Below are positions 34,057 through 42,598 of a stretch of DNA of 47,430 bases, piece after piece. Under the pieces are notes generated by a model. That model was not told the DNA's origin, searched no databases, and was given only the letters and a program-made list of their open reading frames with translations. A program made the position numbers and the translations under genes. How positions within the stretch are numbered: the stretch's first letter is position 1; every line of letters starts with the position of its first letter. This DNA is from Candidatus Kapaibacterium sp. (lineage in GTDB: Bacteria > Bacteroidota > Ignavibacteria > Kapaibacteriales > UBA7675). The DNA lies in the NCBI GenBank assembly GCA_028284775.1, contig JANQRB010000128.1:1-47430 (forward strand), read 5' to 3'.

Positions 34057-36225
34057 ATGATACAACTCGATCTTTCCCGCAAAATGTTAATACCGGACGA
34101 CGGACAACAGGCGGTCGGCGGCGGCTACGTCTATCCTGTCGGCAACGGCAGCCTGACCGTCAGCGCCGCCATTTCGGCTGATCATGACATTCGGCTGCCC
34201 CTGTTTACGACGGCGCCCAAGAATGCCGTCAAGGTGCGGCTGGAAGCATCTTCCGATCAAATCTCGCTTCACAAGATGCCGGGCCGTGATATACTCGAAA
34301 CCGGAACCGATGTCACGCTCGAGCGTGAATTCGATCAGATAATCCTGCGTTGTTCCCGCATCAGCCGGGAAGCTGGCGACCTTTTGTTAAGAGTGCAATA
34401 CTTTGACGGTCATTTGAGGCAGTTGGAGGATTTGATCGTCCGGCTGACGGTATTTCGCCTGTCACTTGCGGTTGATGCCGATCGCGACGGCTATGTCGAC
34501 TACCACAACCCCAATAAACGCGGCTGGAAATGGGGGCCGCAAGGCTTTGGAGCCGTGCTGCCCGTCAATTGCGAAATCGATCAGAAAACGAAGAAAGGAC
34601 AGGCCATAGTTAATCCTTCTGATAGCGACGCTGACTTACTCGCCTGTGGTCCCTTGAAACTTAAAGACTTATGCCCGATATTCATTCGTAAACAGGGGCC
34701 TGACTTACCTCCCGGTATGTCGCTTAGTTTACAGGTAACCGATGCAACCGCGAATAAGATTCGCATTTATCACGGAGGATCAGGCAAAGACAATGTTGTG
34801 ATCGGACCGGGACAAGCCAGGTTCGATATAAAAGATATCGATAGCGAGCTGGAGTTGTGGGCGGAGGCCTTGCGCTACCCGAGCCCCAGGTTTGACGGTC
34901 TGGTGACGGTAGAGCTGTTCCTGTTTTATCGTGATTTGCTGGTATGTAAAGATAAAGTCATTCTCCGGGTGGCGCCCTGGTGTATGGCGTCAACGACCTG
35001 GAATGCCGATACAATATATATCACGAAGTTTCCGAAGGGTGAAAACGATCAGATAATCAGAGATCTGCAGGTGATAGCAGGTCAGGCCGGCGTATCATTG
35101 TCGCAGGTACCTTCGGACCCCCAGCGCGGCAATCACTTCTTACAGGATGAACTCGAGATCGGCTTCTCGGAGACGCCCCGGCGACTCTACGAGGTCGTCC
35201 TGGACTCTCCGAATCGTTTTTGTCGCAAGGGATTTGTGTATAAACGTCTGCTGGGAAATGCGTTTGCATACATCGTACGACGCGACAAGAATTGCAGGGT
35301 CTCGAACCTCGACAAGTTCGGTAATCTGGAAGTCAGCCCGCCGCTAAGTGTTCACGGTCGACATTTCCCTTTGGGGCGGATCGTAATGGGCGGCAGTCTG
35401 CCGGGCGCAGGTCGTGAGCAACGGCTCATGCGCAAGCTGCGAAGGTTCTTGTATGCACAGGCCGTGCAGGAGCCGGTCGAAATTCATACCAATTGGCTGC
35501 GCGTTCGGCATGTAGATGAACTACTCACCTTCGTGCCCGCGCCCGACACTCCCAAGGGCTTCAAACTGTTACTTGCGAGTCCCAACACCTGTTACCGCCT
35601 TATGCGTGAAGTCGAGCGAATTCACGGCGGTGATGTACTAATGTTCGAAGGTCGCCGGCGCTACGGCGGAGGTACAAGTTCAAATGCGGCCATCCCGGTA
35701 GGCGACCTGTTGGAAAACCACAACATGATGGCGGCAAACTTCGAGTATCAGAATTACATCGAATGGAATCGCTCGATCCTGAAGAGAGAACTGAATCTGC
35801 GTGATAGCGATATCATCGATGTGCCGGTGCTCTTCAAGCATAGCCGGCGCGGCGCGCGGGCTTACTTTCCCAACATGGTTAACATGGCCGTGCTCGGCCG
35901 ACACCTGGTGATTCCCAAGCCCTTCGGCCCGAAGGTTGAACCTGAAATGAAACTAGCTTTAAAACAAGCGACGGCTCCCGGGCAGTATGATGTCTTTGAA
36001 ACATACATGCGCGAAGAGCTCAATCCACTGGGACTGCAGTGTTACTTCATCCAGGATTGGGAAGTGTATTACAAACGATTCGGCAATATTCACTGCGGCA
36101 CGAATGTGCTGCGTCGTCGGCCCAAAAGACATAACGAGCGTTGGTGGGATGCCGAGCCGCTCTTTTCATTTTCTATCGATGCCGAACACGACGTCAGAGA
36201 AGAAGCGGTCGGGCGATTCGAATGA
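34057..36225 (+). CDS. Protein-arginine deiminase (vertebrate-type, calcium-dependent PAD)
   Basis: 722 residues, no signal peptide, so cytoplasmic. PADs hydrolyse peptidyl-arginine to citrulline. Three domains: PAD_N ~1-125; PAD_M ~126-300 with the calcium-binding loop DADRDGYVDY at 140-149 followed by NPNKRGWKWGPQGFGAVLP; catalytic PAD_C ~310-722. All catalytic residues known from human PAD4 are present: Asp364 (QDELEIGFSETP), His485 and Asp487 (VRHVDELLTFVP), Cys680 (IHCGTNV). Long stretches match vertebrate PADs, e.g. FGNLEVSPPLSVHGRHFPLG, KGFKLLLASP, YFPNMVNMAVLGRHL, IPKPFGP. It is ~60 residues longer than human PADs (RRRYGGGTSSNAA insert near 545). It is unrelated to the secreted Porphyromonas enzyme PPAD. 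Substrates unknown. Confidence 0.93.
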   Translation: MIQLDLSRKMLIPDDGQQAVGGGYVYPVGNGSLTVSAAISADHDIRLPLFTTAPKNAVKVRLEASSDQISLHKMPGRDILETGTDVTLEREFDQIILRCSRISREAGDLLLRVQYFDGHLRQLEDLIVRLTVFRLSLAVDADRDGYVDYHNPNKRGWKWGPQGFGAVLPVNCEIDQKTKKGQAIVNPSDSDADLLACGPLKLKDLCPIFIRKQGPDLPPGMSLSLQVTDATANKIRIYHGGSGKDNVVIGPGQARFDIKDIDSELELWAEALRYPSPRFDGLVTVELFLFYRDLLVCKDKVILRVAPWCMASTTWNADTIYITKFPKGENDQIIRDLQVIAGQAGVSLSQVPSDPQRGNHFLQDELEIGFSETPRRLYEVVLDSPNRFCRKGFVYKRLLGNAFAYIVRRDKNCRVSNLDKFGNLEVSPPLSVHGRHFPLGRIVMGGSLPGAGREQRLMRKLRRFLYAQAVQEPVEIHTNWLRVRHVDELLTFVPAPDTPKGFKLLLASPNTCYRLMREVERIHGGDVLMFEGRRRYGGGTSSNAAIPVGDLLENHNMMAANFEYQNYIEWNRSILKRELNLRDSDIIDVPVLFKHSRRGARAYFPNMVNMAVLGRHLVIPKPFGPKVEPEMKLALKQATAPGQYDVFETYMREELNPLGLQCYFIQDWEVYYKRFGNIHCGTNVLRRRPKRHNERWWDAEPLFSFSIDAEHDVREEAVGRFE

Positions 36226-36271
36226 AGATGAAGATTGTTTGAGAGCACTGTTTTAGTAATCGACGTCATCC

Positions 36272-36308
36272 AGGAGAGCCGGACGAGGAGTAGCCGTCCG
36301 GCTCTCCT
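36272..36308. terminator. Perfect 13-base hairpin between convergent genes
   Basis: AGGAGAGCCGGAC (36272-36284) and GTCCGGCTCTCCT (36296-36308) pair perfectly with an 11-base loop. It sits 47 bases after the deiminase stop and before the 3' end of the convergent gene at 36359. No T-run on either side. Confidence 0.55.
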
Positions 36309-36358
36309 AGATTGTTGTCGACCGGCAAACTCGAAGTGATTTATGGCTGGAAATGCTT

Positions 36359-36703
36359 CTAATTTCTACCCGGTGATTTTGCTGCCGTATCCTTCAATGG
36401 CCGGCATTTCTGGCAGGCTTTATAATCCGGCGCAAGATACCCCAACCTGCAGGAATCATTATCCGCCGGTAGTGCGCGGCAGCCCTGCCGATGGTAAAGC
36501 TGTTCGTCATACGAGGACCAGACTATCATCGATTCGCGACCCCTGCGGAGCATCCCTTCGACAACATGATGACGGGTTTCAGCCATTCGCTGCTTCTCAC
36601 GCAGCGAATGGTACATATCGACCGATTCGACAAAGAGGAACTGGCAAAGCAAAGCGATCAGGATACCGCCCGCTGCGCCGATTTTATGTCCCTTAGTTGC
36701 CAT
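36359..36703 (-). CDS. Membrane protein with Ada-like cysteine motif
   Basis: 114 residues. One N-terminal membrane helix (IGAAGGILIALLCQFLFVES). The C-terminal half has YHRQGCRALPADNDSCRLG followed by YKACQKCRP. This resembles the short 'YHRxxCRxL ... GYxPCxxCxP' motif of Ada metal-binding domains and of small membrane nuclease-like proteins; the Cys residues (GCR, SCR, ACQKC) could bind one zinc. The role is unknown. It is convergent with the deiminase gene and divergent from the kinase-like gene at 36771. The start ATG has AGAGAA upstream, an acceptable but weak site. Confidence 0.6.
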   Translation of the reverse strand: MATKGHKIGAAGGILIALLCQFLFVESVDMYHSLREKQRMAETRHHVVEGMLRRGRESMIVWSSYDEQLYHRQGCRALPADNDSCRLGYLAPDYKACQKCRPLKDTAAKSPGRN

Positions 36704-36770
36704 AAGTTCTCTTCTCGCGAAATCAATGTAAGTTAGCGCTTTTTGTCAAGTAATTCAGGCACAGGTGCTT

Positions 36771-37712
36771 ATGGCTGTCCTGCGGGCCTTTCCTTTGGAC
36801 ATAGCGCGTCGCGCCGTCCGGCACTGGTCTGACGCACCGGGCCGGGTCGAACTGATCGCTCATTCGGGCAATTCGGTGTACCGGATGGAACTCGATGGCC
36901 GCCCGGTAATTCTGCGGCTCAGCGATCCGAACTATCGCACTAAGGCTCAGAATGAGGCGGAGTGCGACTTTTTACTGCACCTGGCGCGCGCTGGTCTGGC
37001 AGTGAGCACAGCTATTGCCGATCGTGAGGGGCAGTGGGTCCTTGCCACGGGTGGAGAAGACAATGCGGCTCTGGCCTCGGTTTTTCGCTGGGCGCCGGGA
37101 GTTCAGGTCAGGCCCGGCTCGGAGCATTGGAAGGAATCATTTTTCCGCGAATGGGGCATAGCACTTGGCCGGATTCACAGGCAGGCGCAGGCCTACGAGC
37201 CCGGCGGCCCGGCCCGGCGCTGGGACTGGCGCGACGAAATGTTCTTCGCCCGGGCAGAATCACTGATCCCGGCCGACGACACTCCCTCGCTGCGTGAGCT
37301 GGATACCCTGTTAAACTTCTTTGCGACGCTGGATCGCCGCGCCGATAACTTCGGAATGATACACGCCGACTTCGCGCCCCAGAATTTTAACTTCCACCCC
37401 GATCTTGGCATCACGGCCTTTGATTTCGGCAACTGTTGCTATCACTGGTTCGCCGCCGATCTCGCTATTTCGCTTTCAACTCTGCGTCGTCGCCCTGAGC
37501 GTGACCAACTACGTGCATGGCTGCTCGAAGGCTACCGCTCCACTTTAATCCCGGATGAGGATGTCTGGCGCTATTGCGATCAATTTCTGCGACTGCGAGT
37601 CCTCTATGTTTATCTGTCGCGGCTCTGGTATTTCGGCGCCGATCCGACGGCTGCTGAGCGTGAGATACTGTTGACACTCCGACGGGCGGTTCACGAGGCC
37701 AAAGGCTGGTAG
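36771..37712 (+). CDS. APH/choline-kinase-fold phosphotransferase (SrkA/RdoA-like)
   Basis: 313 residues from ATG 36771 (GTG 36765 is possible). Protein-kinase-like fold of the aminoglycoside phosphotransferase family: N-lobe GNSVYRMELDGRPVILRLSD with the ATP-site lysine replaced by Arg (VILRL); hinge FRWAPGVQV; Brenner motif HADFAPQN with His198, Asp200 and Asn205; metal-binding AFDFGNC with Asp218. The C-lobe DLAISLSTLRRR ... LLEGYRSTL ... LRLRVLYVYLSRLWYFG resembles SrkA/RdoA and homoserine-kinase-like enzymes rather than antibiotic-resistance APHs. Probably an active small-molecule or Ser/Thr kinase; substrate unknown. Confidence 0.85.
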   Translation: MAVLRAFPLDIARRAVRHWSDAPGRVELIAHSGNSVYRMELDGRPVILRLSDPNYRTKAQNEAECDFLLHLARAGLAVSTAIADREGQWVLATGGEDNAALASVFRWAPGVQVRPGSEHWKESFFREWGIALGRIHRQAQAYEPGGPARRWDWRDEMFFARAESLIPADDTPSLRELDTLLNFFATLDRRADNFGMIHADFAPQNFNFHPDLGITAFDFGNCCYHWFAADLAISLSTLRRRPERDQLRAWLLEGYRSTLIPDEDVWRYCDQFLRLRVLYVYLSRLWYFGADPTAAEREILLTLRRAVHEAKGW

Positions 37713-37975
37713 AGTTTGCGCCGCCCTTCGGCATTAAATCCTGTCCCTTCTGGCCGACCAGCCGACAATCGAAGACTGCGAATCATGATAGTTCCGGACA
37801 CTTCTTAAAGCGGATCGGTATTCCGAAGCGTGATCTGTTGAGTCCCAATGCCTTAAGAGTATTTGTATCGAATGCGGGAAAATTCGTACCTTTAAGTCCA
37901 CATCCGCTTATTACTATTCCCATGCGTTTGCCGGCGCAGAACACTTAACTTCAATCGAGCTTAGGAGCTATTTCC

Positions 37976-38587
37976 ATGAAATTGCGATTAATCTTGCTGG
38001 TTTGCTGTGCTCTATTTGCCGGCCCGGGCTGTAGTGATGACGATCCTGTGAACAACGAGTCAGATAACTCTTCAATCAGAATCAGCGGCAGCTTGAAATT
38101 TAACAAAGACATCACAATTCCGTCCAATGCGCGCCTGATTGTTGCGTGGTCCGTCAGCGCCGACAACCCCGACTATGTTTATGTCTACGGCGAAGGAAGC
38201 ATATCCATACCTGAATCCAGCTTTACGATATCCTTCGACGAAGCTCCGCCGGAGATTGCCTTAAACGAGGGCAATCTCGGCGTCGGAACCGTGTTGCTCA
38301 TGACGAAGGAAAGTTATCAGCAAGGCGCACAGATTCTCCCGGGGGACGGCCTGCGTCCGAATGAAATCCTGGGCACGATTTCGGGCAAGGCGCTCATCTA
38401 TATTTCCGGTAATCCTGAAAGCGTCGAATTTCGAGATTGGGCAAGGGATTTCAATAGCGGATTCAGTATCGGGAAGGGGGTCGAGCAGCAAAGCGGATTC
38501 GACACCTTCACTCCCGATGCTAATAATGACCTGGAACTCACAATCGATAATGACCTCAGTGCTTTCTGGTTCCCGAACTGGACCTGA
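37976..38587 (+). CDS. Lipoprotein, tandem copy 1
   Basis: 203 residues; RBS AGGAG upstream. Type II signal LRLILLVCCALFAGPGC with the lipidated Cys19, followed by an acidic SDDDP stretch as in outer-membrane lipoproteins of Bacteroidota. The mature protein is beta-rich: SLKFNKDITIPSNARLIVAW, DYVYVYGEGSIS, FTISFDEAPPEIALNEG, GVEQQSGFDTF and a C-terminal AFWFPNWT. It shares roughly 60 percent of residues with copy 2 (38970-39578), including the whole C-terminus, and the upstream leader is similar, so this is a local gene duplication. Family and function unknown. Confidence 0.8.
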   Translation: MKLRLILLVCCALFAGPGCSDDDPVNNESDNSSIRISGSLKFNKDITIPSNARLIVAWSVSADNPDYVYVYGEGSISIPESSFTISFDEAPPEIALNEGNLGVGTVLLMTKESYQQGAQILPGDGLRPNEILGTISGKALIYISGNPESVEFRDWARDFNSGFSIGKGVEQQSGFDTFTPDANNDLELTIDNDLSAFWFPNWT

Positions 38588-38969
38588 GTGTCGGTACTGT
38601 ACTCGCCGCCGATGCCCGTCCCTGGAAAGCGTTCGCATAGCTTAAGGGCCGCGGTCAGAGATGCCTGATTGAATACATCCCTCGGCGTCTGGACCATCGC
38701 GACTGTCATAGCTGCGGCGTTCCGCCGGTGAAACCTGTGTTCATTATTTGACGATAATCTGTTACAAAGCGCCGTCTCCGCCGGAGATGGCGCTTCCTTC
38801 CCGAACACGACCGACACCGCACATGGCTGCTCGAAAGCCGTCGCTCAAAGGGCAAATATTTTCTTGTGCCGAATCTAAAAATCGTATATTGACGATCACT
38901 TCTCTGAGTACGTATCCCAGTACGTTTTCCGGCGCGTACGACTAGCATTAATCGAATTCAGGAGCCGAA
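38588..38969. other. Duplicated spacer between the tandem lipoproteins, with a hairpin
   Basis: The last ~30 bases (…CGAATTCAGGAGCC) resemble the leader of copy 1 (…CGAGCTTAGGAGC), indicating the duplication included the upstream region. A hairpin lies at 38767-38795 (AAGCGCCGTCTCC / GGAGATGGCGCTT, one mismatch) and a similar sequence recurs at 40313-40343. No gene seen. Confidence 0.5.
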
Positions 38970-39578
38970 ATGATGCAGATTCGAATTGCCCTGCTTGTGT
39001 GTCTTGCTCTTTTTGCGGTCAGCGCCTGCAGTGATGACGATCCAGCGACCACCGACCCCGGGACCGCTCCCTTCAGTATTAACGGAACATTAAAGTTTAA
39101 CAAGGATATCAGTATTCCTGACGATGCACGTCTGATCGTTCTTTGGATTGTCAGCGCCGGCAACCCCGATTATGCTTATGTCTTCGGCGAAGGAAGCATA
39201 TCGAGCGCCGACAACAGTTTCCAATTGTCCTTTGACGAAGCTCCGCCGGCGATCGCATTGAACGATGGCAGGCTCGGAGTCGGTATGGTGTTTCTCACTA
39301 CGGATCAGGGTCTTCACCAGGACCTGCTTTTAGAAGGGGATCTGTTAAGTGACGGATTCTTGGGCGCGATCTCGGGCAAAGCGCTCATCTATGTATCCGG
39401 TAGTCCGGACAGCATCGAATTCCGTGAATGGGCCGGGGATTTTGAGAGCGGTTTCAACCTGGGAAAAGGAGTTGAGCAGCAAAGCGGATTCGATACCTTC
39501 GCTCCCGACGACGATAACAATCTTGAACTTTTGATCGATGATGACGCAAGCGCCTTCTGGTTCCCGAACTGGACCTGA
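38970..39578 (+). CDS. Lipoprotein, tandem copy 2
   Basis: 202 residues; CAGGAG precedes the ATG. Lipobox LFAVSAC with lipidated Cys20, then SDDDP. The mature part parallels copy 1 closely: TLKFNKDISIPDDARLIVLW, DYAYVFGEGSIS, LSFDEAPPAIALNDG, GKALIYVSGSPDSIEFREW, GVEQQSGFDTFAPDDDN, AFWFPNWT. The central stretch around LTTDQGLHQDLLLEGDLLSD is the main divergent segment, a candidate variable ligand-facing loop. Just beyond the stop, a vestige of the same 3' end reappears at ~39633, hinting at a lost third copy. Confidence 0.8.
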   Translation: MMQIRIALLVCLALFAVSACSDDDPATTDPGTAPFSINGTLKFNKDISIPDDARLIVLWIVSAGNPDYAYVFGEGSISSADNSFQLSFDEAPPAIALNDGRLGVGMVFLTTDQGLHQDLLLEGDLLSDGFLGAISGKALIYVSGSPDSIEFREWAGDFESGFNLGKGVEQQSGFDTFAPDDDNNLELLIDDDASAFWFPNWT

Positions 39579-39891
39579 GCGGAGGCATTCTTGATCTCAT
39601 AGCGAATTTGCCCCAGACACGCTCTGACTCCCGGACTGGACCTGAACGGTTTTGTTTAAGATTCTGCTGCCTGCTGCGCAATCGTTAAGCAGCCCGACAC
39701 TTTAAACAAATCTCATAGTTCGGATCTATCAGGATGGGTTTGTCTTGGCAGGCTTATTCGCCGGGGCGGCGGGAGTTTGTGTCAGGAAACTATTCCGATT
39801 CTAAAGCGATTCCTGTCTCGTCTTCACCATAGCAATGCTGAATTTCAGCGGCTCTGGGCTAGTGTTTTGTCAACTTTGTTGTTCTCATGCC

Positions 39892-40005
39892 TCCTTCTTT
39901 TTTGAAAGAGGAGCTAGGGGAGTTAAAAAGTCCTTACATACTCATACCCCCTCCCCGTTTGGCGCTCAGTCCGCGTCTCAGCCCCTTAGCTTTAGGGGAG
40001 GTGTA
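39892..40005 (+). repeat. Dispersed intergenic repeat, copy B (uninterrupted)
   Basis: The part 39901-39950 matches the minus strand of 19254-19303 at about 43 of 50 positions. It is flanked by hairpin-forming sequences (CCTCCTTCTTTTTTGAAAGAGGAG region and CCCCTTAGCTTTAGGGG at ~39982-39998). This copy lacks the IS found in copy A. Confidence 0.55.
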
Positions 40006-40309
40006 GCTATAAAAATCTTCATTGACAAAGCACAAGTCTGTGAGGATAACCCCGACGCATTAAACTTCCGAGAGCAAAGTCTGATGCTACGCCTTATGTT
40101 AAGTTGTGTCAGTGAAATCGAACTCAGCCTGGCAGCCGTGTGGCGAAACAGTGAACTCCACTGCCGGGCACAATTTAACGCATGCCCGGTCGCTGGTATG
40201 CGCGCTGACGGTTGCGCCGGATCCTATGCTCGGGAATGGCAGTGCAAGGGCCTGGCCTTTGACGGCTTTGACACCTAAGTCCGATTGCAATTGATGAACG
40301 AGCAGATGA

Positions 40310-40346
40310 AACGAAGCGCCCTCTCCCTTGGGGATGGCGCTTCGTT
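40310..40346 (-). terminator. Hairpin downstream of the Ric gene
   Basis: AACGAAGCGCC (40310-40320) and GGCGCTTCGTT (40336-40346) pair perfectly, extended by partly paired CTCTCCC/GGGGAT. It lies 100 bases beyond the minus-strand Ric stop; the minus-strand exit is CGTTTC, a weak U-tract. The core repeats that at 38767-38795. Confidence 0.4.
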
Positions 40347-40445
40347 ATCGGGCCCCGTTTTGAGTTAACCTTCGCATATTCCGGGCGTCCGTGTAGTGCT
40401 TACTCAGCCGGTCCTGGTGAATATTGAATCCGTCTGCAAATAAAA

Positions 40446-41168
40446 CTAGGCCAATAGCTCCTGCTCAAGCTTCATCGCCTTGGGAAACAGAATATTGTTT
40501 TCCAGGTGAATATGGCGGTGCAAATCCCGCTCGAACTCTTCCAGCTTGGCATACAGAGCGCGAAAAGTATTGCAGGCACCCTGTGGCGGCGTATAATTGT
40601 CAGTCAGCACTGCGATCGTCTTGAAGGAGTCGCCGGCGCTTTCATGCTCCATCATCATGATGCGGATCGGGTTGCCCGCCGTTCCGAAGGCAGGCCTTGC
40701 CGTCAAGGCTCCCGTCCGTTTCGCTTCCGCCAGTTTAACGATATAAGGAAACAACAGCGCTTCCTCTTTGCGCAGGTGCGATAGTAATTCGTCAGCAACT
40801 TCCTGAAACAAGTCGTGAACCTTTGGCACTTCCTTGTAGTGACCGCCGTGAACTTTAGCCACTTTCGTGGAGTATTGGATAATCAGGGGAATTGCTTCCC
40901 GCACGTAGGAATGGTGAACATTGACAATGTAATTCGCCAAAAAGTCAAGCTCCCAGCTATTGTAATCCTCCGCGCGTTGTACCGGCTGATCGACGGCCAG
41001 CAGTTCCTGTTCCAGGAGTGCAAAATCAAGTCCTTTCTTTTGGCAGGCTTTTGCGATTGCCAGCCCACCTCCACAGCAAAAATCAATGCCGTGTTTTTTG
41101 AAGACGTGAGCGGTCTTTATGTTTTCCGCCACCAGATTCGCTACGGTTTTGTTCTGCAGATCCGTCAT
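40446..41168 (-). CDS. ric: Iron-sulfur cluster repair di-iron protein (Ric/ScdA/YtfE)
   Basis: 240 residues from ATG 41168 (GGAGAA upstream; a longer frame reaches 41237). N-terminal ScdA_N/DUF542 domain with HGIDFCCGGG, Cys31-Cys32, length typical for the family. The C-terminal hemerythrin-like four-helix bundle carries the di-iron ligand motifs: NVHHSYVRE, HGGHYKEV, HLRKEEALLFPYI, MMMEHESAGD and HRHIHLENNILFP. Ric repairs iron-sulfur clusters damaged by nitric oxide or oxidative stress in the cytoplasm. It is a single gene, divergent from the exported NlpC/P60-like gene. Function assigned from family knowledge; all hallmark residues are visible. Confidence 0.93.
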   Translation of the reverse strand: MTDLQNKTVANLVAENIKTAHVFKKHGIDFCCGGGLAIAKACQKKGLDFALLEQELLAVDQPVQRAEDYNSWELDFLANYIVNVHHSYVREAIPLIIQYSTKVAKVHGGHYKEVPKVHDLFQEVADELLSHLRKEEALLFPYIVKLAEAKRTGALTARPAFGTAGNPIRIMMMEHESAGDSFKTIAVLTDNYTPPQGACNTFRALYAKLEEFERDLHRHIHLENNILFPKAMKLEQELLA

Positions 41169-41361
41169 CCTGAGTTCTCCCTGCCGTTCCTGTAAATATG
41201 GAGTCGCAATAATAGCGGAAGGAGCCTGCCGGAACAATGATGCTTGTCAGCCGGCGGCCTGATTGATCAACATAGTCATGGGGTATGCCATTTACGGGCT
41301 TTTTGCTAGATTGACGCGATTGCAGCAATACTCATCCGGATGGACAAATTCCGACGAAGCT

Positions 41362-42249
41362 ATGACACTAAGGAACACATTTACCGTCACGATGCAGATT
41401 CGTCATTCGTTCTCACTTTTCATAATAATGTCAATGCTGCCGCTCGCTGTCGTCAGCGGCCGAGCCGACAAACTCAGCCCTGGTGATTTGCGAGACGGAG
41501 ATGTTTTACTCTATCACGACAGGTCGCCTGTCTCCTGGTGTATACGTAAACTGGACGGCAGCGAGTACAGCCACGCGGGTATCTATTACGGCCATGGCGT
41601 TCTGGAGGCGGTCGCAAAAGGTGTGCGGCGCGTTCCCCTGGCGGAAAGCGTAGCCAAGTACAGTTATGTTGACGTGTATCGTCATCGACAGGCAGACGAT
41701 AGTTCGCAGCGCTTCGATCTGAGTCCCGTCATCGAGCGTATCCGGCACTATGAAAAGGAAGGCGACCGATACGCCTACGAACAGTTTAGCCTGTTGGCAG
41801 GACTGGCATTAACGCGCCGCGTACCGCTGGCATTGGCCGCCCCGATTGTCCGCAGCGTGCTGGATGATCATGCTTTGATTGCCGCCGATGCGCTGCAGGT
41901 CTTCGACCGTACGCCCATGATCTGCTCCGAGCTGGTCTTCCGCTGTTATGCCGAGGCCGACTCCAGCGGCGGGTATGCCCTCGCACTGGAAGACGAGCTG
42001 CGTCGCAATAGCGCATCGCGGGAATTGGCCGAAGCGCTACGGCGCTATATCTCCGATCAGGCCGACCTTAGTGACCGTCGCAATTTTCTGACGCCGCCCT
42101 GGCGCAGCTATCTGGCGGTCTATCTGGAGCACAAAACGGATCCGCATGCCGCCCGGCAGGGAGTCGTCAGTGCTTTTGTTACCCCGCGCGATTTAAGGGA
42201 TAGTCCCAGCCTCGTGCTGCTTGGACGCCTGGCTCTCGACGAAGAGTAG
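41362..42249 (+). CDS. Exported YiiX-like permuted NlpC/P60 cysteine amidase/peptidase
   Basis: 295 residues from ATG 41362 (GAAG upstream); ATG 41392 is an alternative, and the signal sequence (SFSLFIIMSMLPLAVVSGRA) begins just after it. The core is the circularly permuted papain-like fold of the YiiX/YebB group: LRDGDVLLYHDRSPVSWCI, then SHAGIYYGHGVLEA with the catalytic His, and later MICSELVFRCY with the catalytic Cys, the His-before-Cys order that defines the permuted NlpC/P60 proteins. These hydrolyse amide or thioester bonds in peptidoglycan or lipid-linked substrates; the substrate here is unknown. C-terminal tail LTPPWRSYLAVYL. Confidence 0.82.
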   Translation: MTLRNTFTVTMQIRHSFSLFIIMSMLPLAVVSGRADKLSPGDLRDGDVLLYHDRSPVSWCIRKLDGSEYSHAGIYYGHGVLEAVAKGVRRVPLAESVAKYSYVDVYRHRQADDSSQRFDLSPVIERIRHYEKEGDRYAYEQFSLLAGLALTRRVPLALAAPIVRSVLDDHALIAADALQVFDRTPMICSELVFRCYAEADSSGGYALALEDELRRNSASRELAEALRRYISDQADLSDRRNFLTPPWRSYLAVYLEHKTDPHAARQGVVSAFVTPRDLRDSPSLVLLGRLALDEE

Positions 42250-42598
42250 GTGGCCAACTCCTCCCTGCGATCGGCTGTCCGACGCCTGAATACAGTCTCT
42301 ACCGTTCTGCCTTTCGTCATGCCGTTCCGGTCAGATTCAAGGGCTGACCGCCGGGGCGCCCACCATTAGCAGCAAGGTCCGGCAACGGCGAGCCGGCGAA
42401 TCACCGGGACAACAGCTTCCGCTGCGACGGCTCAAAACTCTTTCAACTGTCTCCTGAGGCTTCCGAACGACGCATCCTGTGTCGACAGGAATCATCCCTC
42501 CTTCCAATGGCCCGCTGCGGTCCGCGATGGCTTACGGCTCCCCTCGCTGCAGCGCGCTGCGCGGGATCATTGTATTGTGGTATCGGCGAACCGACTCG
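42250..42598. other. Intergenic region without recognisable gene
   Basis: 349 bases between convergent genes. I see no coding pattern and no strong terminator. Confidence 0.4.

Larger units (their letters stand above)
39579..40445. other. Gene-poor region containing a dispersed repeat
   Basis: About 870 bases without a convincing gene. It holds a degenerate echo of the lipoprotein 3' end (~39633-39651), copy B of the dispersed repeat (39892-40005) and a hairpin at 40310-40346. Confidence 0.5.

Noticed and set aside
34057..36225. Arginine deiminase as a secreted virulence factor like PPAD
   Set aside because: There is no signal peptide or T9SS tail, and the domain order is that of calcium-dependent PADs, not PPAD.
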